Shown piece by piece: positions 6,594 through 15,253 of a stretch of DNA of 64,000 nt. The first letter of the stretch is position 1. The number at the start of each line of letters is the position of its first letter. This DNA comes from Flavobacterium aestivum (GTDB taxonomy: Bacteria; Bacteroidota; Bacteroidia; Flavobacteriales; Flavobacteriaceae). The notes below the pieces were generated by a model. It worked only from the letters and a program-made list of their open reading frames with translations, was not told the DNA's origin and made no database searches. Location: the NCBI RefSeq assembly GCF_026870175.2, contig NZ_CP113977.2, positions 4,340,001-4,404,000 on the forward strand, given 5' to 3'. Position numbers and translations under genes: made by a program.

Positions 6594-9149
6594 ATGAGAA
6601 CTATATTTTCAAAATCAATTTTAAGTTTATTACTCCTATTTATTTTTTCAACCTCTTTTGCACAAAGCATTGTAACAGGTATCGTAAAAGACAATCAACA
6701 AAATCCTTTAGCCGGTGTTAATATTGTACTGAAAGGAACAAAGTACAATACTATTTCCGATTCAGATGGAAAATTCAGTATTGAAACCAGAGAAAAGCTT
6801 CCTTTTTCTTTACTAGTACAATATATTGGCTTTACCTCTAAAGAACTAAAAATAGATCAATTAACTAATGCTCCTCTAGATATAACTCTTATCCCTGAAA
6901 GCGAAAATGTTCTAGTCGAGGTTGTGGTTTCTTCCAGACGCCGAATAGAAAAAGTCCAGGATGTTCCAATTGCAGTGTCTGTTGTAACTGGAAAGCAGGC
7001 AGAACAAACCGGATCTTTCAATGTAAACCGCATAAAAGAATTGATTCCATCAGTACAGCTTTACTCTTCAAATCCAAGAAATACAGGAATTAACATTCGT
7101 GGTCTGGGTTCTCCTTTTGGGCTAACCAATGATGGTATCGATCCAGGTGTTGGTTTCTATGTTGATGGTGTTTATTATGCTCGTCCAGCAGCAACAACCC
7201 TAGATTTTATTGATGTGGACCGAATTGAAGTATTGCGCGGACCACAAGGATCTTTATTTGGCAAAAACACGACTGCCGGTGCATTTAACATAACTTCTCG
7301 AAAACCAAGTTTTACATCGGGTGCCGATTTTGAAATTAGCTACGGAAATTATGCCTACCTACAAGCCAAAGCCTCTGTTACTGGTGCTTTGAGCAAAAAA
7401 ATAGCAGGTAGAATCTCATTTTCAGGAACACAACGTGATGGTTTAATCGAAAATATTGCAACAGGAAGACATACAAACACTCTTAATAACCAAGGTTTTA
7501 GAGGTCAATTATTATTTACTCCAACAGAAAACACAAACATCACTTTGGCTGCTGACCTTACGACCCAGCATCCAGACGGATATGCACAAGTAGTTGCAGG
7601 TGTGGCTCCTACACAAAGACCAGCTTATCGCCAGTTCAACGCCATTATTGCCGATTTGAATTATCAATTACCAAGTCTTAATGCCTTTGACCGCAAAATT
7701 GATCACGATACGCCATGGCGCTCAGGACAAGATTTAGGAGGTGTGTCTCTAAACATTGACACTAAAATTGGAGGAGGAACGCTTACCTCAACCACTGCTT
7801 GGCGTTTTTGGACTTGGGATCCGTCTAACGACAGGGACTTTACAGGATTGCAAGTACTTGCTAAATCACAGAATCCATCAAGACAAACACAAATCACCCA
7901 AGAGCTTCGTTATGCCGGTCAGGTTAGCTCCAATTTGAGTGGTGTTGTAGGCGTATTCTTTATTGACCAAACAGTAAAAACAAACGGAACTGAAGAATCA
8001 GGTGATGCTCAATGGAGATTTTCACAAAGCACCACAAGTTCATTATGGAAAACCCCAGGTCTTTTTGAAGGATATGGAATAAAAACCGTTTCCAGCATCA
8101 GATCATCCAGTGCAGCAGTTTTTGGTCAATTGGATTGGGCAATAACAGACAAACTTCATGTATTGCCAGGTCTTAGATATAATTTTGACAAAAAAGACGC
8201 TAAATATGATCGTAAAACCTATGGAGGACTTCAAACAACTGACCCAGCATTAATTGCTTTAAAAAAATCAGTTTACTCGGATCAAGCTTTTCAATCAGCT
8301 ACTGATGACACAGACTATTCTGGGAATATAACTGTATCCTATAAAGCTTCGGACAAAATCAATGCTTACGCCACTTATGCAAAAGGATACAAACCAGTTG
8401 GTGTTAACGTAGCTGGTCTTCCTACTCTTGCCGGTCAACCAATACTTGAGCTTGCCGTAATTAAACCAGAAGAGGTAAACCATTATGAAGTAGGTGTAAA
8501 AACATCTCCTTTTAAAAATTCTATATTGAATTTAACTGCTTTCGATACAGAAATTAAAGACTATCAAACCAATGTTCAAGCAGCTGAATTAGGTGTTAAT
8601 CGCGGGTATCTTGCCAATGCTGACAAAGTTCGTGTACGAGGTGTAGAAGTAGATGCCAGTGCATCTGTAAACAAAAATTTAAGTTTCAGTGGAGCCTTAT
8701 CCTATACTGAAGGGATCTATGTAAAATTTACAAATGCTCCATTGCCATTGGAAGAAACTGGAGCACCAGTAGCATTCAAAGATGTTTCGGGTACAGATTT
8801 ACCGGGTGTGTCTAAATGGGCAGGAACTTTAGGAGGAGAATATTCTAAAAGTGGAAGAATCTTCGGGAATACAGGAAAATTCTTCTTGGCAATAGATTCT
8901 TATTCCCGTTCTTCTTTTTCATCAAGTGCATCAGCTTCAAAATATCTAGTGGTTCCTGGTTATTCTATTTTCAATGGACGTCTTGGTTTCCGCGCATCAG
9001 AAGGTTTATCGGTTCATATTTGGGGTCGTAACCTTTTAAACAAAAATTACTACGAGCAATTATTGCCTGCTGGAGGAAATGCTGGGCAATACGCCGCAGT
9101 ACTGGGAGATCAGATCACTTATGGAGTTACTTTAAAATATACACTATAA
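6594..9149 (+). CDS. TonB-dependent outer-membrane receptor
   Basis: This is an outer-membrane beta-barrel importer of 851 residues. It has a signal peptide (residues 1-24, hydrophobic LLLLFIFSTSFAQS), a CarboxypepD_reg-like domain at about 25-105 (TGIVKDNQQNPLAGVNIVLKG), a plug domain at about 115-235 including the typical VDRIEVLRGPQGSLFGKN, and a barrel with the C-terminal strand ending VTLKYTL. There is no SusD partner, so it is not a classical glycan system. It is followed by a hairpin terminator and a periplasmic binding protein gene, suggesting that it passes a small anion or chelate to the ABC importer. The substrate is unknown. Confidence 0.94.
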   Translation: MRTIFSKSILSLLLLFIFSTSFAQSIVTGIVKDNQQNPLAGVNIVLKGTKYNTISDSDGKFSIETREKLPFSLLVQYIGFTSKELKIDQLTNAPLDITLIPESENVLVEVVVSSRRRIEKVQDVPIAVSVVTGKQAEQTGSFNVNRIKELIPSVQLYSSNPRNTGINIRGLGSPFGLTNDGIDPGVGFYVDGVYYARPAATTLDFIDVDRIEVLRGPQGSLFGKNTTAGAFNITSRKPSFTSGADFEISYGNYAYLQAKASVTGALSKKIAGRISFSGTQRDGLIENIATGRHTNTLNNQGFRGQLLFTPTENTNITLAADLTTQHPDGYAQVVAGVAPTQRPAYRQFNAIIADLNYQLPSLNAFDRKIDHDTPWRSGQDLGGVSLNIDTKIGGGTLTSTTAWRFWTWDPSNDRDFTGLQVLAKSQNPSRQTQITQELRYAGQVSSNLSGVVGVFFIDQTVKTNGTEESGDAQWRFSQSTTSSLWKTPGLFEGYGIKTVSSIRSSSAAVFGQLDWAITDKLHVLPGLRYNFDKKDAKYDRKTYGGLQTTDPALIALKKSVYSDQAFQSATDDTDYSGNITVSYKASDKINAYATYAKGYKPVGVNVAGLPTLAGQPILELAVIKPEEVNHYEVGVKTSPFKNSILNLTAFDTEIKDYQTNVQAAELGVNRGYLANADKVRVRGVEVDASASVNKNLSFSGALSYTEGIYVKFTNAPLPLEETGAPVAFKDVSGTDLPGVSKWAGTLGGEYSKSGRIFGNTGKFFLAIDSYSRSSFSSSASASKYLVVPGYSIFNGRLGFRASEGLSVHIWGRNLLNKNYYEQLLPAGGNAGQYAAVLGDQITYGVTLKYTL

Positions 9150-9160
9150 TAATTTTAGAA

Positions 9161-9216
9161 AATCAAAAAGTTAGCTTGACACAGTAAACAAGTTAACTTT
9201 TTGATTCAGTATTTTT
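9161..9216 (+). terminator. terminator or attenuator between receptor and binding-protein genes
   Basis: The 18-base arms 9161-9178 and 9189-9206 are complementary except for one G-T pair, with a 10-base loop and a T-rich tract after CAGTA. It should stop or reduce transcription from the receptor gene into the ABC genes. Confidence 0.75.
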
Positions 9217-9241
9217 TTTCTAACATAAAAACAAAAAAAAA

Positions 9242-10189
9242 ATGAAACTGTACAAAAAAACACTGTTATCATTAACTGTGCTAATAATAGCAAACATAAC
9301 GCCTAATAAAGTTTCTGCACAAGATATATCAGGCAACATCAGTATTTCCGGAGCTTTTGCCTTATATCCTATTACCGTAAAATGGGCAGAAGAATTCAAA
9401 AAAGCACATCCAAAAGTTAAAATTGACATTCAAGCCGGCGGTGCTGGAAAAGGTATAACAGATGTACTGTCTAAAGTAACCGATATTGGACTGGTTTCTC
9501 GTGAACTGAATGCAGCAGAATTCAAAAAAGGCGCTTATCCGATTGCTGTTACTAAAGATGCAGTAATTCCAACCATTAGCGCCTCTAACCCTTACAAAAA
9601 AGTATTGTACCAAAAAGGGGTAAAAAAAGAAGCTTTCAATAATATTTTCATCACAGGAAAATACAAAACTTGGAACACTTTAGGTTTCAAAAGCGCTGCT
9701 CCAATTCATGTCTACACAAGATCCGATGCGGCTGGAGCTGCCGAAACCTGGGCTAGCTATTTTGGCAAAAAGCAAGAAGACTTACAAGGAGTTGCCGTAT
9801 TTGGAGATCCAGGATTGGCACAGGCTGTTCAGAGAGATCCTTCAGGAATTGGTTTTAACAATATCGTTTATATCTACGACACTAAAACCAATAAACCAAC
9901 TAATGGGATAGTGGCTGTCCCTATTGACCTCAACAATAATGGCAAACTAGATCCGAATGAAAATTTTTATAGTGACATCGATAAATTAATTGCTGCAATT
10001 GCATCTGGCAAATACCCATCACCTCCCGCTCGTGATTTGTATTTTGTAACTACTGGAAAACCAAAAAATGCAGCTGTCAAAGCATTCCTAAAATACATTC
10101 TTACGGAGGGTCAAAAATTTGTTTCGGAAGCCGGATACATCAAACTTTCGCAAGAAAAATTGAAAAAAGAATTAGGGAAGATTAAATAA
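9242..10189 (+). CDS. PstS-like periplasmic anion-binding protein
   Basis: This is the solute-binding component of an ABC importer (PBP-like domain, phosphate-binding family). The 315 residues begin with a signal peptide cleaved near KVSAQDISG. Ligand-loop equivalents are SISGAFALYP, IDIQAGGAGKGITDV and YTRSDAAGAAETW; these deviate from classical PstS loops (SGSG, RSDGSGT), so the bound anion may not be phosphate. A segment rich in Asp/Asn (DLNNNGKLDPNENF) resembles a calcium-binding loop. It sits directly upstream of PstC/A/B-like genes behind a stem-loop, and behind a cysteine-type leader and an Rrf2 gene. Confidence 0.85.
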   Translation: MKLYKKTLLSLTVLIIANITPNKVSAQDISGNISISGAFALYPITVKWAEEFKKAHPKVKIDIQAGGAGKGITDVLSKVTDIGLVSRELNAAEFKKGAYPIAVTKDAVIPTISASNPYKKVLYQKGVKKEAFNNIFITGKYKTWNTLGFKSAAPIHVYTRSDAAGAAETWASYFGKKQEDLQGVAVFGDPGLAQAVQRDPSGIGFNNIVYIYDTKTNKPTNGIVAVPIDLNNNGKLDPNENFYSDIDKLIAAIASGKYPSPPARDLYFVTTGKPKNAAVKAFLKYILTEGQKFVSEAGYIKLSQEKLKKELGKIK

Positions 10190-10209
10190 TACTTCTAAAT
10201 CAAAAACAT

Positions 10210-10268
10210 CCACCCCAAGGCAAAATACCAAAATAATAAGCCCCTTAAAAATAATTTTGCCGGGGTGG
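10210..10268 (+). promoter_or_regulatory. intercistronic stem-loop between binding-protein and permease genes
   Basis: The arms CCACCCC-aa-GGCAAAAT and TTTTGCC-gg-GGTGG can pair across about 28 bases, with no T-run after them. A stable hairpin after a binding-protein gene commonly protects the upstream mRNA and lowers permease expression; that role is inferred here. Confidence 0.5.
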
Positions 10269-10282
10269 TCTACTATATCTAA

Positions 10283-11176
10283 ATGAAAAACATAAGATTA
10301 CTCAAAGATCATCTTATCAGTAAAATATTCTTAGCACTTACCCTCCTATCCATCTCAACAGTGGTATTGATTGCGCTAGGTTTGTTCTACAAGTCAGTGC
10401 CTATATTAAACAGCACTTCATTATATAATTTATTATTCTCGTCCGAATGGAAACCTTTCAAAGAAGCCTTCGGATTTTATCCTTTTATTGTTGGCACACT
10501 TTGGGTTACCGCAATTGCCATTATTATTGCTTTACCATTATCAATGCTAACTGCTATTTATCTCTCTGAATATGCGCACATTCGCGTTCGAAAGTTGGTT
10601 TTGCCGTTAATAGAATTATTGTCGGGAATACCTCCTGTTCTTTATGGTGTTTGGGGAGTTCTGGTCATTATCCCTTTGATACAAGACCAAATAGCGCCAC
10701 ATTTTGTTGAATTCACAACAGGTTATTCTGTATTGGCTGGAGGGATCGTTTTGGCAATTATGATTTTTCCGCTTATAATCAGCATTGTGATTGAAGTCTT
10801 TGATAATGTGCCACAAGACTTACGGAATGCCTCTTTGTCATTGGGTGCTACGCAATGGCAAACTACCAAAAAAGTAGTTCTCCGAAAATCAATTGACGGA
10901 ATTGTTGCTGCTGTAGTTCTCGCAATTTCCAGAGCCTTTGGGGAAACCATTGCTGTTTTGATGGTTTGCGGTAATTTGGCACAAGTTCCACAAAACCTAT
11001 TTGATTCGGCTTATCCCCTTCCGGCACTTATTGCGAATAATTATGGAGAAATGATGTCTATTCCCATGTATGATTCGGCATTGATGTTTGCAGCTCTGCT
11101 CCTATTTGTCATCATCTTTATATTCAATGCGCTCTCGAGAATCATTTTATATAGAATCGAAAAAAGAAACAACTAA
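10283..11176 (+). CDS. pstC: phosphate-type ABC transporter permease, PstC family
   Basis: This is an inner-membrane permease subunit of 297 residues with six predicted helices: the first at about 15-40, then FIVGTLWVTAIAIIIALPLS, and the last FAALLLFVIIFIFNAL. The ATPase-coupling EAA-like loop contains LRNASLSLGATQWQT and SRAFGETIAVLMVCGN, typical of PstC. It is followed 11 bases later by pstA. It forms an importer with the PstA- and PstB-like proteins; the transported anion is not fixed by sequence. Confidence 0.9.
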   Translation: MKNIRLLKDHLISKIFLALTLLSISTVVLIALGLFYKSVPILNSTSLYNLLFSSEWKPFKEAFGFYPFIVGTLWVTAIAIIIALPLSMLTAIYLSEYAHIRVRKLVLPLIELLSGIPPVLYGVWGVLVIIPLIQDQIAPHFVEFTTGYSVLAGGIVLAIMIFPLIISIVIEVFDNVPQDLRNASLSLGATQWQTTKKVVLRKSIDGIVAAVVLAISRAFGETIAVLMVCGNLAQVPQNLFDSAYPLPALIANNYGEMMSIPMYDSALMFAALLLFVIIFIFNALSRIILYRIEKRNN

Positions 11177-11187
11177 ACCCAATCAAA

Positions 11188-12027
11188 ATGAGAAAAATAG
11201 AAGAAAATATATTCAAAGTTTTGATGATACTAAGTACCGTCATCATCAGCAGTACCTTGTTTATGATAGTGTACACCTTGTTCTCAAAGGGCATTGGTTC
11301 ATTGAGTTGGGACATGGTTTCTAAAATCCCCGAAGGTGGTTTTTACATTGGTAAAGGAGGCGGTATTCTGAATGCCATTGTAGGTTCTATTTACATCACC
11401 ATAGGTTCAACTTTATTAGGTCTTTTAATCAGTCTTCCGATTGTTATTTATATTAATGTGTATGCCAAAAGAAATGCAACTTTAGCATCGATTACCCGAT
11501 TGAGCTACGACATCTTGTTTGGGATTCCATCTATCGTTTACGGTGCTTTTGGATTTGCTATCATGGTTTATATGGGATTGAAAACTTCATTATTGGCAGG
11601 AATCATTACTGTAACACTAATGATAATCCCAATATTGGTAAGAGCTATAGACGAAGTCGTTCGCGTCGTACCGGAAGACATGAGCAATGCAGTTTTTTCT
11701 TTGGGGGGAACACGCTATGAATCGGCTAAGATCATATTGCGACAATCCATTCCGGGAATTGTAACAGCCATCTTATTGTCATTCGGAAGAGCTATAGGAG
11801 ATGCCGCCTGTGTGCTGTTTACTGCAGGCTTTACGGATAGCATCCCAACTTCTCTCGATCAACCTGCAGCAACTTTGCCGCTGTCTATATTTTTTCAATT
11901 AAGCAGCCCGATTAAAGAAGTTCAAAACCGTGCGTATGCCGCAGCAGTAATCCTTACCATTATCGTTTTAGTCATTAACATTGTGGCAAAAATAGCCAGC
12001 AAAAATCTTTCAAAAAATAAAATATGA
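11188..12027 (+). CDS. pstA: phosphate-type ABC transporter permease, PstA family
   Basis: This is the second permease half, 279 residues, with six hydrophobic segments (for example VLMILSTVIISSTLFMIVYT and the C-terminal VILTIIVLVINIVA). Coupling-loop residues MSNAVFSLGGTRYESAK and FGRAIGDAACVLFTAGFTD match PstA. It overlaps the start of the ATPase gene by four bases (ATGA), which indicates translational coupling. Confidence 0.9.
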   Translation: MRKIEENIFKVLMILSTVIISSTLFMIVYTLFSKGIGSLSWDMVSKIPEGGFYIGKGGGILNAIVGSIYITIGSTLLGLLISLPIVIYINVYAKRNATLASITRLSYDILFGIPSIVYGAFGFAIMVYMGLKTSLLAGIITVTLMIIPILVRAIDEVVRVVPEDMSNAVFSLGGTRYESAKIILRQSIPGIVTAILLSFGRAIGDAACVLFTAGFTDSIPTSLDQPAATLPLSIFFQLSSPIKEVQNRAYAAAVILTIIVLVINIVAKIASKNLSKNKI

Positions 12028-12785
12028 TCATTCAACCACACATAAGTATCCAAAATTTAAATGTTCACATTGGCGAAAACCATATTCTGAAGAACATTAA
12101 TCTTGACATTCCAGACAAGAAAGTAACCTCCTTAATTGGTCCGTCCGGTTGCGGAAAAACAACTTTACTGAAAACCATGAACCGATTACTCGACCGTCAA
12201 AATGATGTGCATGTAGATGGTAAAGTTCTGGTGGATGGTGAAAACATATACGATCCAAAAGCTGAAGTGACACACATCCGAAAAAAGATGGGTTTGCTCT
12301 CTCAAAGACCTTTTCCGTTGCCAATGAACATTTATGATAATATTGCTTACGGACAACGCATTCACGGAAATAATAACAAAAAAGAACTGGACGAAATCGT
12401 AGAAAAATACCTTCGTGGTGTGAATCTTTGGGACGAAGTAAAGGACCGTCTAAAATCTCCTGCTACCCGACTGTCTATTGGTCAACAACAGCGATTATGC
12501 TTAGCAAGAGGACTGGCTATTGAACCGGAAATTATCTTGGGAGACGAACCAACATCTGCCTTAGATCCTATATCGACCCAAGCTATCGAAGAATTATTTA
12601 TGCAATTGAAAGACAAATACACAATTGTACTTGTTACACATATTTTGCGCCAAGCTAGAAGAGTTTCTGACTATATTGGTTTTGTTTATATGGGAGAGAT
12701 TATTGAATTTGGTCCTACCGAAGAAGTGCTTTTGAATCCAAAAGAAAAACTAACCAAGGATTATGTAAAAGGCTTTTTGGTCTAA
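12024..12785 (+). CDS. pstB: phosphate-type ABC transporter ATPase, PstB family
   Basis: This 253-residue ATPase has Walker A GPSGCGKTT (about residues 39-47), the PstB-type MNRL helix, a Q-loop in MGLLSQRPFPLPMNIYDN, signature LSIGQQQRLCLARGL, Walker B IILGDEPTSALDP and H-loop LVTH. The signature reads LSIGQ instead of the usual LSGGQ, so the second position of the glycine pair is Ile, and Walker B has Gly where PstB usually has Met. These changes are compatible with activity but mark a divergent subgroup. It is the last gene of the transporter operon. Confidence 0.9.
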   Translation: MIIQPHISIQNLNVHIGENHILKNINLDIPDKKVTSLIGPSGCGKTTLLKTMNRLLDRQNDVHVDGKVLVDGENIYDPKAEVTHIRKKMGLLSQRPFPLPMNIYDNIAYGQRIHGNNNKKELDEIVEKYLRGVNLWDEVKDRLKSPATRLSIGQQQRLCLARGLAIEPEIILGDEPTSALDPISTQAIEELFMQLKDKYTIVLVTHILRQARRVSDYIGFVYMGEIIEFGPTEEVLLNPKEKLTKDYVKGFLV

Positions 12786-12851
12786 AGCAAAAAATAAATT
12801 CTATTTATATGATAGAGTTTATGTACATTTGCCAAAAACAGAAAAAACCCC

Positions 12852-13607
12852 ATGAAAACCATCAGAATCTTTTGTCTTTTATTAGTATGTTTTGTTTCCA
12901 GAGCTCAAACTGAAAAAAATATAGATCATCAAAGTCTGCTTTGGATACGCTATTACAACCAATTGACATTAAATCACAAATGGTCGTTACATACTGAATT
13001 TGACAATCGGGTTTTTATTCAGCCTTTTGAACAAAATTTATATCTGATTCGTGAACACGGACGCTATAAAATCAATACTAATTTAGACGTAGGAGTCGGT
13101 TTTTCATATTTCTCTGTAGCAACACAAAATCCGGATATTACTTATGGTTTTAGAGTACCAGAATACAGAACTCAGCAAGACATCACTTGGAAACAAGAAT
13201 ATGGCAACTTCACAATGAATCAACGCTTTCAAGTAGAAGAACGATTTATTCACAATGCCAATAAAGAAGGATTACAGCCAGGAACTACATTTTCTTGGAG
13301 ATTTAGATACCGTCTACAAGGTGAATATTCCTGTTGGAAAAAAGAAAGTCAGTATCTAAAAGCTGTTGTTTATGATGAATTAATGATTAATGCCGGAAAA
13401 AGCATTGTTAATAACACCTTTGACCAAAATAGAATTTACGCCGCCTTGCAATACGGTGTTAATAAAAACATTGCTTTAGAATTGGGTTATTTAAACAGTT
13501 TCCAACAGCGCGCAAGTGGTGTTGATTATTTTGATAGAGATATTATTCGGTTTACCCTTTTTCATAAAATAAAACTAAAAGAAAAGAACAAAACACAAAC
13601 CAATTAA
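12852..13607 (+). CDS. DUF2490 outer-membrane beta-barrel protein
   Basis: This 251-residue protein has a short signal peptide (IFCLLLVCFVSRAQTEK) and a beta-rich body with alternating aromatic strands (LLWIRYYNQLTLNHKWSLHTEFDNR) and a final strand IIRFTLFHKIKL, typical of DUF2490 proteins. The function of the family is unknown. A TACATTTG element at 12824-12831 suggests its own promoter, though no upstream TTG is evident. It lies between the ABC importer and the ChrA-type carrier. Confidence 0.8.
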   Translation: MKTIRIFCLLLVCFVSRAQTEKNIDHQSLLWIRYYNQLTLNHKWSLHTEFDNRVFIQPFEQNLYLIREHGRYKINTNLDVGVGFSYFSVATQNPDITYGFRVPEYRTQQDITWKQEYGNFTMNQRFQVEERFIHNANKEGLQPGTTFSWRFRYRLQGEYSCWKKESQYLKAVVYDELMINAGKSIVNNTFDQNRIYAALQYGVNKNIALELGYLNSFQQRASGVDYFDRDIIRFTLFHKIKLKEKNKTQTN

Positions 13608-13708
13608 GATTTTAGGAAGTTCTATTCCTAAGTAAAGTTTGACTTATACCTTTTTGGTTTGTTTAATGAAAAAAATGTCTTTTTAAAACATCAAAAAGCA
13701 TAACAAAT

Positions 13709-14878
13709 ATGAGTACAGAAAAACTTAATTACACCTTAATTGATTTAATAAAATATTTTTTCAAACTAGGCACTACTGGCTTTGGTGGCCCAGTAGCCTT
13801 GGTAGGGTATATGCATCGCGACCTTGTTGAGAATAAAAAATGGATTAACGACTCTGATTTTAAAGAGGGATTAGCCCTTTCGCAATTAGCACCCGGTCCA
13901 TTAGCAGCTCAATTGGGCATTTATATTGGGTTTGTACATTTTGGTGTTTTAGGTGCTACCTTATCCGGATTAGCGTTTGTTTTACCCTCTTTTATAATGG
14001 TCGTTTTATTAGGAATCGCCTACCAAGCATACGGCGGTTTGCCATGGATGCAGGCTATTTTCTATGGTATAAGTGCAGCAGTAATTGGTATTATCGTTTT
14101 GAGTTCCTACAAGCTTACTGTTAAATCTATTAGTAAATTTGAAATCCCAGCCGTAAAAAACAATTGGCTACTCTGGCTATTTTACATCGCAGCCGTCATT
14201 CTTACAGCGGTAACCCAAAAAGAAGAACTACTGTTATTTCTCATTTTAGGTTTCATCTATATGATCGTAAAAGCACCGCCACAATGGATTAAACGTCCTA
14301 AAACGGCTTCTTTCTTTTTTCTTTCTACAGCAGGATTCTCAGCTATAGAACTTGACAAATTAGGAGATCTTGCTTGGTTTTTCATCAAAGCCGGAGCCTT
14401 TGTTTTTGGTAGCGGATTGGCTATTGTTCCTTTTTTGCATGCTGGAGTTGTCAGCGAACACAGATGGTTAACTGAAAATCAATTCGTAGATGCGGTAGCG
14501 GTAGCCATGATTACACCCGGACCCGTTGTTATCACTGTTGGTTTCATTGGCTATTTAGCAGCAGGATTTACCGGAGCAAGTATTGCTGCTCTAGGGGTTT
14601 TCCTTCCTTGTTTCTTATTTACTGTTATTCCTGCTCCTTACTTCAAAAAGATATCACAAAACAAAAGCATCAAAGCTTTTGTTGATGGAATAACGGCTGG
14701 AGTAATTGGTGCTTTAGTTGGCGCAGTTATAGTAATTGCCACCCGAACCATTGTAGATATACCCACAGCACTTATTGCAACCGGAACGGTTCTAATTTTG
14801 ATTTATGTCAAAAAACTGCAAGAACCACACATTATTGGTATCGCAGCTCTTTTGGGAGTTTTGCTCAAACTATTATAA
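13709..14878 (+). CDS. chrA: chromate/anion transporter, ChrA (CHR) family, two-domain
   Basis: This is a polytopic inner-membrane carrier of 389 residues with two tandem CHR domains: the first has FFKLGTTGFGGPVALVGYM and LALSQLAPGPLAAQLGIYIG, and the second FIKAGAFVFGSGLAIVPFL and VAVAMITPGPVVITVGFIG. The paired PGP motifs are the family hallmark. Characterised members expel chromate, a sulfate analogue; a role in sulfate or another oxyanion is possible. Its position after an Rrf2-controlled anion importer fits either protection from chromate entering by that importer or a sulfur-linked role. Confidence 0.92.
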   Translation: MSTEKLNYTLIDLIKYFFKLGTTGFGGPVALVGYMHRDLVENKKWINDSDFKEGLALSQLAPGPLAAQLGIYIGFVHFGVLGATLSGLAFVLPSFIMVVLLGIAYQAYGGLPWMQAIFYGISAAVIGIIVLSSYKLTVKSISKFEIPAVKNNWLLWLFYIAAVILTAVTQKEELLLFLILGFIYMIVKAPPQWIKRPKTASFFFLSTAGFSAIELDKLGDLAWFFIKAGAFVFGSGLAIVPFLHAGVVSEHRWLTENQFVDAVAVAMITPGPVVITVGFIGYLAAGFTGASIAALGVFLPCFLFTVIPAPYFKKISQNKSIKAFVDGITAGVIGALVGAVIVIATRTIVDIPTALIATGTVLILIYVKKLQEPHIIGIAALLGVLLKLL

Positions 14879-14952
14879 TTTTAGTTCATTGAGTAAAATC
14901 CATTATTTAACCATGGATTAACTAAATTTTATACAATCGTGGCGTATCTTTA

Positions 14953-15198
14953 ATGGATAAAGATATGTTCATGAAAAATTTTGCAATTAAACTAACGTGG
15001 TTTACCACTATATATGTTATGGTTTTTGCAATATTATGTCAGACAGAATTACTTCTTTCTATAATAATGAGTATGTACCTTTTTGGAGTGTGTCTAATAC
15101 TCTTTCTAGTCTACACCGTCTTACATGATGATTACAAGACCTCAAAAACTTTCAAGGATTGGTATGAAGATTTCCCCAATGAAAGTCTAGAAGAATAA
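14953..15198 (+). CDS. small two-helix membrane protein
   Basis: This 81-residue protein has two hydrophobic segments, WFTTIYVMVFAILCQTELLL and IIMSMYLFGVCLILFLVYTV, and an acidic C-terminal tail. I recognise no family. Three ATG codons at 14953, 14965 and 14971 are in frame, so the exact start is uncertain. A bidirectional terminator separates it from der on the other strand. Confidence 0.6.
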   Translation: MDKDMFMKNFAIKLTWFTTIYVMVFAILCQTELLLSIIMSMYLFGVCLILFLVYTVLHDDYKTSKTFKDWYEDFPNESLEE

Positions 15199-15223
15199 GC
15201 AATCGAGCTTTCAAAAATAAAAT

Positions 15224-15252
15224 AAAAAAAGTCCCCGTTCAGGGACTTTTTT
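15224..15252. terminator. bidirectional terminator between small membrane gene and der
   Basis: The stem AAAAAAGTCCC / GGGACTTTTTT has A and T tracts on both sides, so it can stop transcripts from both converging genes. Confidence 0.85.
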
Positions 15253-15253
15253 A

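Noticed and set aside
14945..14952. TATCTTTA as a promoter element for the small membrane protein
   Set aside because: It abuts the first ATG and lacks the final G and a TTG partner at the right spacing; it would only work if a later ATG is used.
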